NCBI GenBank assembly: GCA_964648695.1
Contig: CAZYLH010000014.1
Span: 1-26,760 of the forward strand
Origin: UBA4292 sp964648695
Lineage (GTDB): Bacteria > Bacillota > Clostridia > Lachnospirales > Lachnospiraceae
Direction of reading: 5' to 3'
Length of the DNA stretch: 26,760 nt
Shown: positions 8,068 to 15,263 of the stretch, piece after piece
How the letters are laid out: every line of letters begins with the position of its first letter
How positions within the stretch are numbered: the first letter of the stretch is position 1
Made by a program: the position numbers and the translations under genes
The notes under the pieces: generated by a model
Databases searched by the model: none
The model's input: only the letters and a program-made list of their open reading frames with translations
Told to the model about the DNA's origin: nothing

Positions 8068-8988
8068 TCACTTAAGCAGCTTCTCTGCCTGGTTTACTAT
8101 TTCCTCAATAATCTCCTTACAGGACATTTCCTCTTTGACAAGTCCCGCAATCTGACCTGCCATAAGTGTGCCGTTTGACACATCGCCGTCTATAACGGCC
8201 TTTCTCAAAGAGCCAAGCGTAAGCTGCTCAAGCTCCATAAAATCAGCGCCCTCCTTTTCAAGGCGCAGATACTCCTTAGACATCTTGTTTCTCAGACAAC
8301 GCACCGGATGACCCGTGCTCATGCCCGTGACAGTGGAGTCTATATCCTTTGCCTTAAATATCTTCTCCTTAAAATTGGGATGAACGATGGACTCCTTTGC
8401 GGCAACGAATCTCGTTCCCATCTGAACCGCCTCTGCGCCTAGCATAAATGCTGCCGCAACGCCTCTGCCGTCCGCAATGCCTCCCGCTGCGACAACGGGA
8501 ATATTTACCGCGTCCACAACCTGCGGTACAAGCGCAAAAGTTGTGGTATGTCCGATGTGACCGCCGCTTTCCATGCCCTCTGCCACAACACCGTCAGCAC
8601 CCGCGCGCTCCATCAGCTTTGCCATAGCAACGCTTGCCACTACGGGAAATACCTTTACGCCTGCTTCCTTCCACAGGGGCATAAATTTGGCAGGGTCTCC
8701 AGCTCCTGTGGTGACAACCTTTACGCCTTCCTCCACAACTATGCGCGCGACATCCTCCGCGTTGGGATTTAAGAGCATGACATTTACGCCAAACGGCTTG
8801 TCCGTCAGCTCCTTGCACTTCCTTATCTCATCCCTTACCACCTCCGGCGGTGCGGATGCTGCGCCTATAATTCCAAGGCCCCCAGCGTTAGACACAGCCG
8901 CAGCCAGATTATGCTCTGCGACCCATGCCATACCTCCCTGGATGACGGGATACTCTATTCCTAAAATTTCGGTTACTCTGGTCTTCAT
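8068..8988 (-). CDS. fabK: Enoyl-ACP reductase II (FMN-dependent)
   Basis: FabK performs the last reduction of the elongation cycle using FMN and NAD(P)H, replacing FabI. The 306-residue TIM-barrel protein of the nitronate-monooxygenase-like fold starts MKTRVTEILGIEYPVIQGGM and carries His144 in AEGMESGGHIG, matching the key histidine of streptococcal FabK. AAGGIADGRG and LGAEAVQMGTRF are FMN phosphate-binding regions. The ATG at 8988 is chosen because it lies 1 nt after the acpP stop with GAGG in range; an in-frame ATG at 9000 would overlap acpP by 11 nt. FabK enzymes are expected to be poorly inhibited by triclosan. Confidence 0.96.
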   Translation of the reverse strand: MKTRVTEILGIEYPVIQGGMAWVAEHNLAAAVSNAGGLGIIGAASAPPEVVRDEIRKCKELTDKPFGVNVMLLNPNAEDVARIVVEEGVKVVTTGAGDPAKFMPLWKEAGVKVFPVVASVAMAKLMERAGADGVVAEGMESGGHIGHTTTFALVPQVVDAVNIPVVAAGGIADGRGVAAAFMLGAEAVQMGTRFVAAKESIVHPNFKEKIFKAKDIDSTVTGMSTGHPVRCLRNKMSKEYLRLEKEGADFMELEQLTLGSLRKAVIDGDVSNGTLMAGQIAGLVKEEMSCKEIIEEIVNQAEKLLK

Positions 8989-8989
8989 C

Positions 8990-9223
8990 TTACGCCTCAA
9001 CGCCCTTTGACTTTAAATATTCAACAACTGAACCCACTGTGGTGATGCTTGTAAGATCCTCAGAAGGAATCTCAATGCCAAACTCCTCCTCGATAGCCAT
9101 AGCCAGGTCAAATAAATCCAGAGAATCCGCTTCCATATCTTCCTTAAAGCTGGTCTTCTCTGTGATCTCCATCCCCTCAACGTTTAACTGCTCCTCAATA
9201 ATGCCAATCAACTTCTCCAACAT
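8990..9223 (-). CDS. acpP: Acyl carrier protein
   Basis: This small acidic 77-residue carrier protein holds growing acyl chains on a phosphopantetheine attached to Ser34 in the motif ADSLDLFDL. The following helix (AMAIEEEFGIEIPSEDL) is the usual partner-binding surface. It is the first gene of the fatty-acid operon, behind a promoter at 9342-9370 and a leader of about 110 nt. The ribosome binding site (AAGGATGG) is weaker and further from the ATG than in the downstream genes. Confidence 0.96.
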   Translation of the reverse strand: MLEKLIGIIEEQLNVEGMEITEKTSFKEDMEADSLDLFDLAMAIEEEFGIEIPSEDLTSITTVGSVVEYLKSKGVEA

Positions 9224-9254
9224 AGTTTTTGTTCCATCCTTTCAAAATTAATAT

Positions 9255-9281
9255 AAAAAACTCCCTTGCGAAAAAGGCTAG
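9255..9281 (-). terminator. Possible leader hairpin with U-run upstream of acpP
   Basis: In the acpP leader the minus strand reads CCTT-TTTCGC-AAGG with a partly paired extension (CT/AG), then TTTTTT. This resembles a weak intrinsic terminator and could attenuate the fatty-acid operon. The stem is short and may mean nothing. Confidence 0.25.
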
Positions 9282-9312
9282 AAATCTTTACAAAGCGCCC
9301 ACGCGCAAATGC

Positions 9313-9325
9313 TTTGATTTTCAAA
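9313..9325. promoter_or_regulatory. FabT-like operator palindrome
   Basis: TTTGA-TTT-TCAAA is a perfect inverted repeat and matches the core of the FabT box known from streptococci and lactococci. It lies about 16 nt downstream of the -10 box of the fatty-acid operon, around +10 to +22, where binding would block transcription. The MarR-type protein at 1438-1905 is the likely ligand. Confidence 0.65.
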
Positions 9326-9341
9326 CCTTTCACCGCAAGAG

Positions 9342-9370
9342 AGAATACAACAATTTCCTTTGGTTGTCAA
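9342..9370 (-). promoter_or_regulatory. Sigma-A promoter of the fatty-acid operon
   Basis: On the minus strand a perfect -35 box TTGACA (9365-9370) and a -10 box TATTCT (9342-9347) are separated by 17 nt. This should drive the nine-gene operon from acpP to the MarR gene. No obvious terminator separates it from thrH upstream, so some read-through is possible. Confidence 0.75.
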
Positions 9371-9415
9371 GAGATTTTATATCTGAACCTCTGACTCAGA
9401 TTTCCTCCCGTATGT

Positions 9416-10021
9416 TTATGATTTAATCGTTTTTTTGATGGCGGCCATCAGATCCGCATACTCCTCATAAGCGGGAATCTGCGGATTCTCCTCCTTGATC
9501 TGCTCCGTGCTTCTAAAGAGAAACCCTGCCTTGCTGGCACGGATCATCCCCAAGTCGTTGTAGCTGTCCCCGCTGGCGATAGTATCATAGCCGATCGACT
9601 GCAATGCCCGCACGGTATTAAACTTTGGATCCGGAATACGCATCTTAAAGCCGGTGATCTCGCCGTCATCCGCCACTTCAAGTGAATTACAAAAGATGGT
9701 GGGCCAACCCAGCTTTTTCATAAGGGGGCCGGCAAACTGCTCAAATGTATCGCTCACAATGATTACCTGGGAAAAGCTACGAAGCTCATCTAAAAACTCT
9801 TTCGCTCCCGGCAATGGGTCAATCCTTGAGATGGTCTCCTGGATTTTTTTTAAGCCAAGACCATGCTCCTTTAACACGCCGATTCTCCACCTCATGAGCT
9901 TTTCATAGTCCGGCTCATCCCTGGTTGTCTTTTTTAGTTCTGGAATGCCGCTTTCTTTGGCAAATGCAATCCAGATCTCCGGGACCAGCACGCCCTCCAA
10001 ATCCAAACATGTAATGTACAT
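9416..10021 (-). CDS. thrH: ThrH-type phosphoserine phosphatase / homoserine phosphotransferase
   Basis: This 201-residue HAD-superfamily phosphatase closely resembles ThrH of Pseudomonas, which dephosphorylates phosphoserine and can transfer the phosphate to homoserine. Visible are the family-specific CLDLEGVLVPEIWIAFA with nucleophile Asp7 (Glu replaces the usual second Asp), IIVSDTFEQF (motif II serine), and GDSYNDLGM (motif IV metal-binding acids). The start follows GGAGAGGGACGAAAG, 24 nt after the SCP2-domain gene, so the two are probably co-transcribed. Its link to fatty-acid synthesis, if any, is unclear; serine or threonine metabolism is the likely role. Confidence 0.9.
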   Translation of the reverse strand: MYITCLDLEGVLVPEIWIAFAKESGIPELKKTTRDEPDYEKLMRWRIGVLKEHGLGLKKIQETISRIDPLPGAKEFLDELRSFSQVIIVSDTFEQFAGPLMKKLGWPTIFCNSLEVADDGEITGFKMRIPDPKFNTVRALQSIGYDTIASGDSYNDLGMIRASKAGFLFRSTEQIKEENPQIPAYEEYADLMAAIKKTIKS

Positions 10022-10045
10022 CTTTCGTCCCTCTCCGAGTTTTTC

Positions 10046-10543
10046 TCAACCCTTTTTCGCGGTCTTAGTAGCTCTCTTGGTCTTTCCCGTGGCAGCCTTT
10101 ACCTCGCTTGCCTTTGTAGCGGTCTTTTCTGATGCAGTGCTCTTCTTTGCCCCCGCACGCTTTTTAGGAGCGGCCTCCTCAGCCTCCACAGCCTTCTTTT
10201 TAGCGGCAGTCTTTCTTGTAGGCTTTAGCTTGATCTGATCCAAAAGAAGCATTTTATCCATATTTCCGGAAATGGACGCCTGACCCTCAGCTACCATGGC
10301 AGCAACACTTCCCTTTTTTAAGACAACGTCCAAAATGTTCTCTGCGGAGGTCTGGATGATGGCATCCCTGTCATAATACTCATATGGCTCAACATGAACC
10401 TGTCCATCCGCCACCTCAATGTAGAAAGCTCCCTCGCCCTCGCCAGTGACATTTACCTGAATGGCTACATGCTCCGGAATATCCTTTGCGTCCGCCTTCG
10501 CGTATGTTTTCTGAATATTCGCAACCAGCTCTTCGTAAGTCAT
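10046..10543 (-). CDS. SCP2-domain protein with lysine/alanine-rich histone-H1-like tail
   Basis: This 165-residue protein has two parts. Residues about 1-105 look like a small SCP2 sterol-carrier domain, a fold that binds lipids or acyl chains (AFYIEVADGQVHVEP, then ISGNMDKMLLLDQIKLKP at the end). Residues 107-165 form a low-complexity basic tail with 17 Lys and 3 Arg against 5 Glu, rich in Ala and Thr, resembling bacterial histone-H1-like tails. There is no signal peptide or membrane segment. A promoter at 10606-10634 and AGGAGGGATTTCAT precede it; thrH follows 24 nt later. The domain call is by pattern only. The tail might bind nucleic acid, acidic lipid or ribosomes; the function is unknown. 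Confidence 0.75.
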   Translation of the reverse strand: MTYEELVANIQKTYAKADAKDIPEHVAIQVNVTGEGEGAFYIEVADGQVHVEPYEYYDRDAIIQTSAENILDVVLKKGSVAAMVAEGQASISGNMDKMLLLDQIKLKPTRKTAAKKKAVEAEEAAPKKRAGAKKSTASEKTATKASEVKAATGKTKRATKTAKKG

Positions 10544-10605
10544 ATGAAATCCCTCCTAATTATATGTTATGATGTTAAGGTCAAAAGACCGCTGACCCTG
10601 ACATT

Positions 10606-10634
10606 ATCATAGCATATCCACTATTTTTATACAA
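10606..10634 (-). promoter_or_regulatory. Sigma-A promoter of the SCP2-thrH unit
   Basis: On the minus strand TTGTAT (10629-10634) and TATGAT (10606-10611) are 17 nt apart, about 60 nt upstream of the SCP2-gene start and immediately after the terminator at 10640-10674. Confidence 0.6.
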
Positions 10635-10639
10635 GCCCT

Positions 10640-10674
10640 AAAAAAGAGTTGGAGCCCATCAAAAGATGGGCTCC
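10640..10674 (-). terminator. Intrinsic terminator between hsp20 and the SCP2 gene
   Basis: On the minus strand a perfect 10-bp GC-rich stem (GGAGCCCATC / GATGGGCTCC, 4-nt loop) is followed by AACTC and six T. It would end transcripts coming from hsp20 about 160 nt after that gene's stop. The stretch 10675-10803 before it has no gene I can support. Confidence 0.7.
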
Positions 10675-10803
10675 AGGAGAGAGGAAATGTATGTAAACCA
10701 ATAATAGGTAGTTGCCAAAATCTGTATCAACTGTGACCTAATGGTACTGAAAAAATGTGTTTGTTTCATGTTTAACAAATAAAAAATGCGTGAACTTTTT
10801 GTT

Positions 10804-10833
10804 TTTTAAGGGGCGCTTTCGCGCCCCTTAAAA
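10804..10833. repeat. Strong hairpin directly after hsp20
   Basis: A 13-bp perfect inverted repeat (TTTTAAGGGGCGC, 4-nt loop, GCGCCCCTTAAAA) abuts the hsp20 stop codon. The minus-strand RNA would have a U-rich 5' arm and A-rich 3' flank, so it lacks the downstream U-tract of a classic terminator. It may still stabilise the hsp20 mRNA 3' end or assist termination. Confidence 0.6.
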
Positions 10834-10834
10834 C

Positions 10835-11272
10835 TTACCCTTCGATGAAGATATATTTCTTTTCCTCAACCTCGGGCTTTGCCTCTTTCTTTGGAAGCAC
10901 CACCTTTAAGATGCCATCCTCAAACCTTGCCTTGATATCCTGCTCTGTGATATCTTCGCCGACATAAAAGCTTCTTGAGCAGGAACCATAGTAGCGCTCT
11001 CTGCGAACATATCTGCCGCCCTCATCCTTCTGATCGTTATCACTCTTTGTCTCAGCGCTGATGGTTAGATACCCGTCCTTAAGTTCCGCATGGACATCTT
11101 CCTTCTTATATCCGGGAAGATCGATATCTAACTCAAACCGATCATCATGTTCTTTTACATCCGTCTTCATTACTGCCGGAGCAGGGGGCATCGGGCGCCT
11201 CTTTGCAGGCCTTGCAAAATCGTCAAACAAATCATCAAATAAATCATCTCTAAAAATACCGGGCATAAACAT
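10835..11272 (-). CDS. hsp20: Small heat-shock protein, Hsp20/alpha-crystallin family
   Basis: This 145-residue ATP-independent chaperone holds unfolding proteins during stress. The N-terminal arm (MFMPGIFRDDLFDDLFDDF) is followed by an alpha-crystallin domain from about residue 35 to 130, including ELDIDLPGYKKEDV and the conserved ARFEDGILKVVLPK. The C-terminal tail carries an I-x-I-type anchor (YIFIEG). The ATG at 11272 follows AAAGGAGGTAACTAT. An in-frame ATG at 11383 lies inside the -35 box, upstream of the predicted transcription start, and cannot be used. The gene is monocistronic under a CIRCE-controlled promoter, so HrcA repression with heat induction is expected. Confidence 0.95.
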   Translation of the reverse strand: MFMPGIFRDDLFDDLFDDFARPAKRRPMPPAPAVMKTDVKEHDDRFELDIDLPGYKKEDVHAELKDGYLTISAETKSDNDQKDEGGRYVRRERYYGSCSRSFYVGEDITEQDIKARFEDGILKVVLPKKEAKPEVEEKKYIFIEG

Positions 11273-11354
11273 ATAGTTACCTCCTTTTTTCCATATCAGT
11301 TTAACAAGAACAGCTGCGAAGCATTTATCACTTCCTTTCCCCTGTTCTGAGGAG

Positions 11355-11383
11355 ATTATAGCACTTTTGTTAGCACTCGTCAA
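11355..11383 (-). promoter_or_regulatory. Sigma-A promoter of hsp20
   Basis: On the minus strand TTGACG (11378-11383) and a perfect TATAAT (11355-11360) are separated by exactly 17 nt. The -35 box straddles the inner edge of one CIRCE arm and the spacer, so HrcA binding should directly exclude RNA polymerase. Confidence 0.85.
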
Positions 11384-11396
11384 GCGCGAGTGCTAA
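11370..11396. promoter_or_regulatory. CIRCE element (HrcA operator)
   Basis: TTAGCACTC-N9-GAGTGCTAA is a perfect copy of the canonical HrcA-binding inverted repeat. It overlaps the hsp20 promoter. hrcA itself is not in the window. Confidence 0.97.
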
Positions 11397-11457
11397 CATT
11401 TTTGATAAACTTTTTATTATCCCGCGGTAACCTTTTTATAAAGTTAGGCGCAATATT

Positions 11458-11496
11458 AAAAAGGGCTGTAAAAGGCGAAATCACCTCTCACAGCCC
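11458..11496 (-). terminator. Intrinsic terminator of the ABC transporter operon
   Basis: On the minus strand a 15-bp stem with a few G-U pairs (outer GGGCTGT/ACAGCCC, inner AGGTG/CGCCT, loop ATTT) is followed immediately by TTTTTAAT. It begins 5 nt after the stop of the downstream ABC gene. Confidence 0.9.
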
Positions 11497-11501
11497 AGGT
11501 T

Positions 11502-13280
11502 TTAGGCAATATCTACGCGCTGAGACATATACAGCCTGTAATATGCCCCCTTCTTTTTCATCAGCTCATCATGCGTCCCGCACTCGGTTATACCACCGTC
11601 CGAGATATACATGATCTTGTCGCAGTTTTTGATGGTTGAGAGTCTATGCGCAATGATAAATGAGGTTCTGCCCTTTAACATGGCGTTTAGTCCCTCCTGT
11701 AGGGCACGCTCCGTCTGCACGTCAATGCTTGAAGTCGCCTCATCCAAAATTAAAATCTTGGGATCCGAAAGCAGCGTTCTTGCAAATGAGATAAGCTGCT
11801 TTTGCCCCTGGGAAAGAAGGCTTCCTCTCTCCTTAACCTCACTCTTATATCCATATGGCATCTGGTTTATAAAGTCATCCGCCTTTACCGTCTTACTTGC
11901 CCTACGGATCTCCTCCATGGTTGCGTCCAGCTTTCCGTAGCGGATATTGTCCTCTATGGTACCGCTAAAGATAAAGCTGTCCTGCATCATGATCCCCATT
12001 TGGGAGCGCAGAGAGTGAAGCGTTACCTTCGAGATATCCTGTCCGTCGATCAGAATGCGACCGCCCTTTAAGTTATAAAAGCGCGACAAAAGATTTACGA
12101 TGGTGGACTTTCCGGCTCCGGTCGGCCCCACAAGCGCCACGCTCTCTCCTGCCTTAACCGTAAAGGAGACATTCTCCAAAACCTTCTTATCATCCTCATA
12201 GCTAAATGTGACGTCCTCAAAGGTGACATTTCCTTTTATAGTGGGCATTTCGGTTGCATCTGGCGCATCATCCACCGTCACAGGCTCATCCAGAGTCTCA
12301 AAGATACGCTCCAGATAGGCGATGTTGTTGATAAAGTTGTTAAAAATATTTCCCAAATTTAGGATGGGCTGCCAAAAGCTTGAGGCGTATGACGACATCG
12401 CCACGATCACACCCAGGGATACATTTCCCCCGCCTATGATTAAAAGCCCTACCAGATAGATTGCTCCGCGCACACATACGGCGACATTGTCGATCGCGGG
12501 CCAGACAAGGTTTGAGTACTTAACAGCCTCCATCCATGCATCCTTGCACTTTGTCGCAAGGCCGGCAAAAATCCCCTCATTCTCCTCCTCTCTTGCAAAA
12601 ATCTGGGTCACCCTTGCCCCGGAAATGCTCTCCTGAAGGTAGGCATTTAAGTTAGAGTTCTTGTTTGAGACCAGCTGCCATGCTTTTCTCTGATGCTTTT
12701 TTATAAAGCCCATGATAACAGCCAGCACCGGAACACCTGCCAAGACAACCAGCGATAAGGGGACGCTTACCATAAACATGAATATGACGATGAAAACCAT
12801 ATTAAGAACCTCAAGTATCACGTTTATGATGCCGTTTGATAGCATGTCCGAAACTGAATTTACATAGTTTACCACACGTATCATAATCTTTCCGTGCGGT
12901 CTGTCATCATAATACTGAAAAGGAAGCTTTTGCAGATGATGAAATATATCCGTGCGGATATCATAGATGATATTCTGTCCCACAATATTCATTATCCTTG
13001 AACGGATGGTGGAAAAGAGTATGCTAACGACATAGGTGGCGCAAAGCAGCCCTCCAAGGATTAATAATCCCGTCTTATCCCCCGCCGGAATGGTCACATC
13101 CAACGCCCTTTGAACGATCATGGGTGATAAAAGTCCTGTAGCGGAGGCAATCGCAGAAAGCAGCAGGGCAAAAATCATCTTCTTTGAGTACTTCTTTATA
13201 TAAACCGAGGCCCGCATTAGATGTTTAAAGTCAAATGGGGTCTCTAAAACCTCGTCCTCTCCATATGTATTTCTAGCCAA
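11502..13280 (-). CDS. ABC exporter half-transporter, catalytically competent subunit
   Basis: This 592-residue protein has an exporter-type membrane domain (about residues 20-320, six expected helices) fused to an ATPase domain. Walker A is GPTGAGKST (about 385), the signature is LSQGQKQ rather than LSGGQ, Walker B is ILILDEATS with the catalytic Glu (about 514), and the H-loop is IIAHRLS. With the upstream gene it should form a heterodimeric exporter of the BmrCD/LmrCD/TM287-288 type for drugs, lipids or peptides; the substrate is unknown. The TTG at 13280 is chosen because GGAGGTG lies 6 nt upstream; the in-frame ATG at 13295 has no ribosome binding site. It overlaps the upstream gene by 8 nt. 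Confidence 0.92.
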   Translation of the reverse strand: MARNTYGEDEVLETPFDFKHLMRASVYIKKYSKKMIFALLLSAIASATGLLSPMIVQRALDVTIPAGDKTGLLILGGLLCATYVVSILFSTIRSRIMNIVGQNIIYDIRTDIFHHLQKLPFQYYDDRPHGKIMIRVVNYVNSVSDMLSNGIINVILEVLNMVFIVIFMFMVSVPLSLVVLAGVPVLAVIMGFIKKHQRKAWQLVSNKNSNLNAYLQESISGARVTQIFAREEENEGIFAGLATKCKDAWMEAVKYSNLVWPAIDNVAVCVRGAIYLVGLLIIGGGNVSLGVIVAMSSYASSFWQPILNLGNIFNNFINNIAYLERIFETLDEPVTVDDAPDATEMPTIKGNVTFEDVTFSYEDDKKVLENVSFTVKAGESVALVGPTGAGKSTIVNLLSRFYNLKGGRILIDGQDISKVTLHSLRSQMGIMMQDSFIFSGTIEDNIRYGKLDATMEEIRRASKTVKADDFINQMPYGYKSEVKERGSLLSQGQKQLISFARTLLSDPKILILDEATSSIDVQTERALQEGLNAMLKGRTSFIIAHRLSTIKNCDKIMYISDGGITECGTHDELMKKKGAYYRLYMSQRVDIA

Positions 13281-15042
13281 TGCTCTCACCTCCATTCTGA
13301 AGCATTACTACATCATAGTAATACCCTTTTTTCTCTATCAGCTCCTCGTGCGTTCCCATCTCCGTTATCCTTCCGTTCTCCAGTATGAGAATGACGTCAG
13401 CATCCTTTGTGGAGGAGATTCTCTGGGCGATGATGATCTTCGTGCACGGGAAGTTCAAATGCTTTAAATGTTCCTGAATATACTTTTCAGTCTCCATGTC
13501 CACCGCAGATGTGGTATCGTCAAGTATAAGCACGGAGGGCTCTATAGCAAGCGCTCTGGCAAGGGAAATCCTCTGCTTCTGGCCGCCGGACAGGCCTACG
13601 CCGCGCTCGCCGATTATCGTGTCATAGTGCTGGGGCAAATGGGCGATAAAGTGTTTTGCTGCCGCATATTCCGCGTATTTTTGGACTGTGGCAAGAGGCA
13701 TGTGGGAATTTCCGTAGGCAATATTTCCGTCTATCGTATCTGAGTAGAGAAGAACTTCTTGCGTTGCCATGCCGATGTTTTTTCGAAGCTGTGTAAGCTT
13801 TAGATCCCGCACGTCCACATCATCCACTAAGACCTGGCCCTCATCGGGGTCATAAAACCTGGGTATTAACTGTATCAGAGATGTTTTTCCGCTTCCCGTC
13901 TCTCCCATGATCGCCACAGTCTGACCGGGCTTAATGGTAAAGCTTACATCCTTTAGCACAGGCTGTCCGTCATAGGAGAAAGTGACATTTCTAAATTCAA
14001 TCTTTCCCTTAAAGGCTTCAGGGTGATCTTTAGCATCTTCCTTATCAACAATCTGAGGCTCACATGCGTCAAGCTCCATCACTTTAGCGCAGGCGGACAT
14101 AAAGCGCTGGAATTCATTTAAGATGGTTCCGAGGTTTCGCATGGGGTTTGCAATGGCCCATGTAAGACCGGAAAAGGCGACAAATGCGCCGTAGGAGAGC
14201 TCTCCGTCTATCATGGCAAAGCCTCCTACAAGTAGCAGTATGACAGTCAGCAAATTTGCGCAAGCTTCCGTAAACGGATAAAAGCGAAGCCAGGTGAGGA
14301 CTGTTTTCTTATTGGCCTTTGAATACTCCTCATTTCTTTCCTGAAACTTATCAATCTCATACTGCTCCCTGGCAAAGGCCTTTACCACGCGGTTTCCGGC
14401 AATATTTTCCTGAACCGCCGTGTTCATCTGTGAGAGCTTTTCCCTTAGATTGTCATGCATGGGAGCAACCTGCTTTTTATAAACCATGGTCACTGCCAGA
14501 ATGACCGGCGCCATCACCAGAATGCAAAGCGCCACCTTTATATCCAGATAGAGAAAATAGATGGCAGCCGACAAAAACAGGGTGCAGCACTCGATTAGCA
14601 TTCGCGCAACCCAGGTGATCATGTGGCGCACCGCGTCTAAGTCTCCGGTAAGCCTTGTCATCAGATCTCCCGTGCGGTACTGCCCATAAAAGCGCATATC
14701 CTGACGCTGAATTTTTGCAAACAGCTCATTCCTTAAGCGATACAGCGTTCTCTGTGAGACCTTCTCAAAACTCATGCAGGCAAGATATACAACCACCGTT
14801 CTAAAAAAGGTGATCCCGATCATCGCGACGATCATGAGAACAAACAGCCAGGTTTTATTCGCCAAATTATACGATGCGTCCTCACCTGTTAGGAATGTAT
14901 CAACGATCATCTGGGAGAAAAACGGAACTGTCAGCTGCAAAATATTATATAAAACTGTCAACAGGGCAGCTAAGACATACAGTTTCCTGTATCCATGCAT
15001 TTTCTCCCACAACCACTTAAAACGTGATTTTCCTTTACTCAT
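13273..15042 (-). CDS. ABC exporter half-transporter, subunit with degenerate ATP site
   Basis: This is a 589-residue exporter half: membrane domain at about residues 15-320 and ATPase domain after that. Walker A is GETGSGKTS (about 380) and the signature is canonical LSGGQKQR. Walker B ends LILDDTTS, so Asp replaces the catalytic Glu (about 509), and the H-loop histidine is Gln (IIIAQRISS, about 540). These changes mark the degenerate-site subunit of heterodimeric exporters; its intact LSGGQ completes the working site of the partner. The ATG at 15042 follows GGAGGAGGTAGTGGT; an in-frame ATG at 15150 lies upstream of the proposed promoter element and was rejected. It is the first gene of the pair. 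Confidence 0.92.
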   Translation of the reverse strand: MSKGKSRFKWLWEKMHGYRKLYVLAALLTVLYNILQLTVPFFSQMIVDTFLTGEDASYNLANKTWLFVLMIVAMIGITFFRTVVVYLACMSFEKVSQRTLYRLRNELFAKIQRQDMRFYGQYRTGDLMTRLTGDLDAVRHMITWVARMLIECCTLFLSAAIYFLYLDIKVALCILVMAPVILAVTMVYKKQVAPMHDNLREKLSQMNTAVQENIAGNRVVKAFAREQYEIDKFQERNEEYSKANKKTVLTWLRFYPFTEACANLLTVILLLVGGFAMIDGELSYGAFVAFSGLTWAIANPMRNLGTILNEFQRFMSACAKVMELDACEPQIVDKEDAKDHPEAFKGKIEFRNVTFSYDGQPVLKDVSFTIKPGQTVAIMGETGSGKTSLIQLIPRFYDPDEGQVLVDDVDVRDLKLTQLRKNIGMATQEVLLYSDTIDGNIAYGNSHMPLATVQKYAEYAAAKHFIAHLPQHYDTIIGERGVGLSGGQKQRISLARALAIEPSVLILDDTTSAVDMETEKYIQEHLKHLNFPCTKIIIAQRISSTKDADVILILENGRITEMGTHEELIEKKGYYYDVVMLQNGGESIG

Positions 15043-15097
15043 ACCACTACCTCCTCCGCTTTTTAGAAACACAAATCCGTTTCTGATAAGCCATGTC

Positions 15098-15106
15098 ATC
15101 ATAGCA
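15098..15106 (-). promoter_or_regulatory. Extended -10 promoter candidate for the ABC exporter operon
   Basis: On the minus strand TGC-TATGAT is an extended -10 element about 55 nt upstream of the start at 15042, with no clear -35 box. The region 15107-15263 between the divergent genes is very AT-rich, with a run of nine A near 15165-15175. No clear promoter for the AraC gene could be picked. Confidence 0.4.
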
Positions 15107-15263
15107 CTTACAGCAATTTCTTCTATAAAAAAATTAGAAAAAAATTGCACAAATCTCTTCTCATGAAAAAAAAAATCTGCTATTATCAGAGGACAAAATT
15201 TGAGGTTTTTACCAAAAATATGAGTGACTATTTTTCTTTAGACAAACAGGGGGAGTGGCGTTT

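Noticed and set aside
9371..9415. ATCTGA-N9-TCAGAT inverted repeat after thrH as a terminator
   Set aside because: The 6-bp AT-rich stem has no following U-run on the minus strand, so termination there is not supported.
11273..11383. N-terminal extension of hsp20 to an ATG at 11383
   Set aside because: That ATG lies in the -35 box and CIRCE element upstream of the predicted transcription start; the ATG at 11272 has an excellent ribosome binding site.
11370..11396. CIRCE repeat as a terminator stem
   Set aside because: The exact TTAGCACTC-N9-GAGTGCTAA match and overlap with a promoter identify it as the HrcA operator.
15043..15150. N-terminal extension of the first ABC subunit to an ATG at 15150
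   Set aside because: The extension spans the extended -10 element and lacks a ribosome binding site, whereas the ATG at 15042 follows GGAGGAGG.
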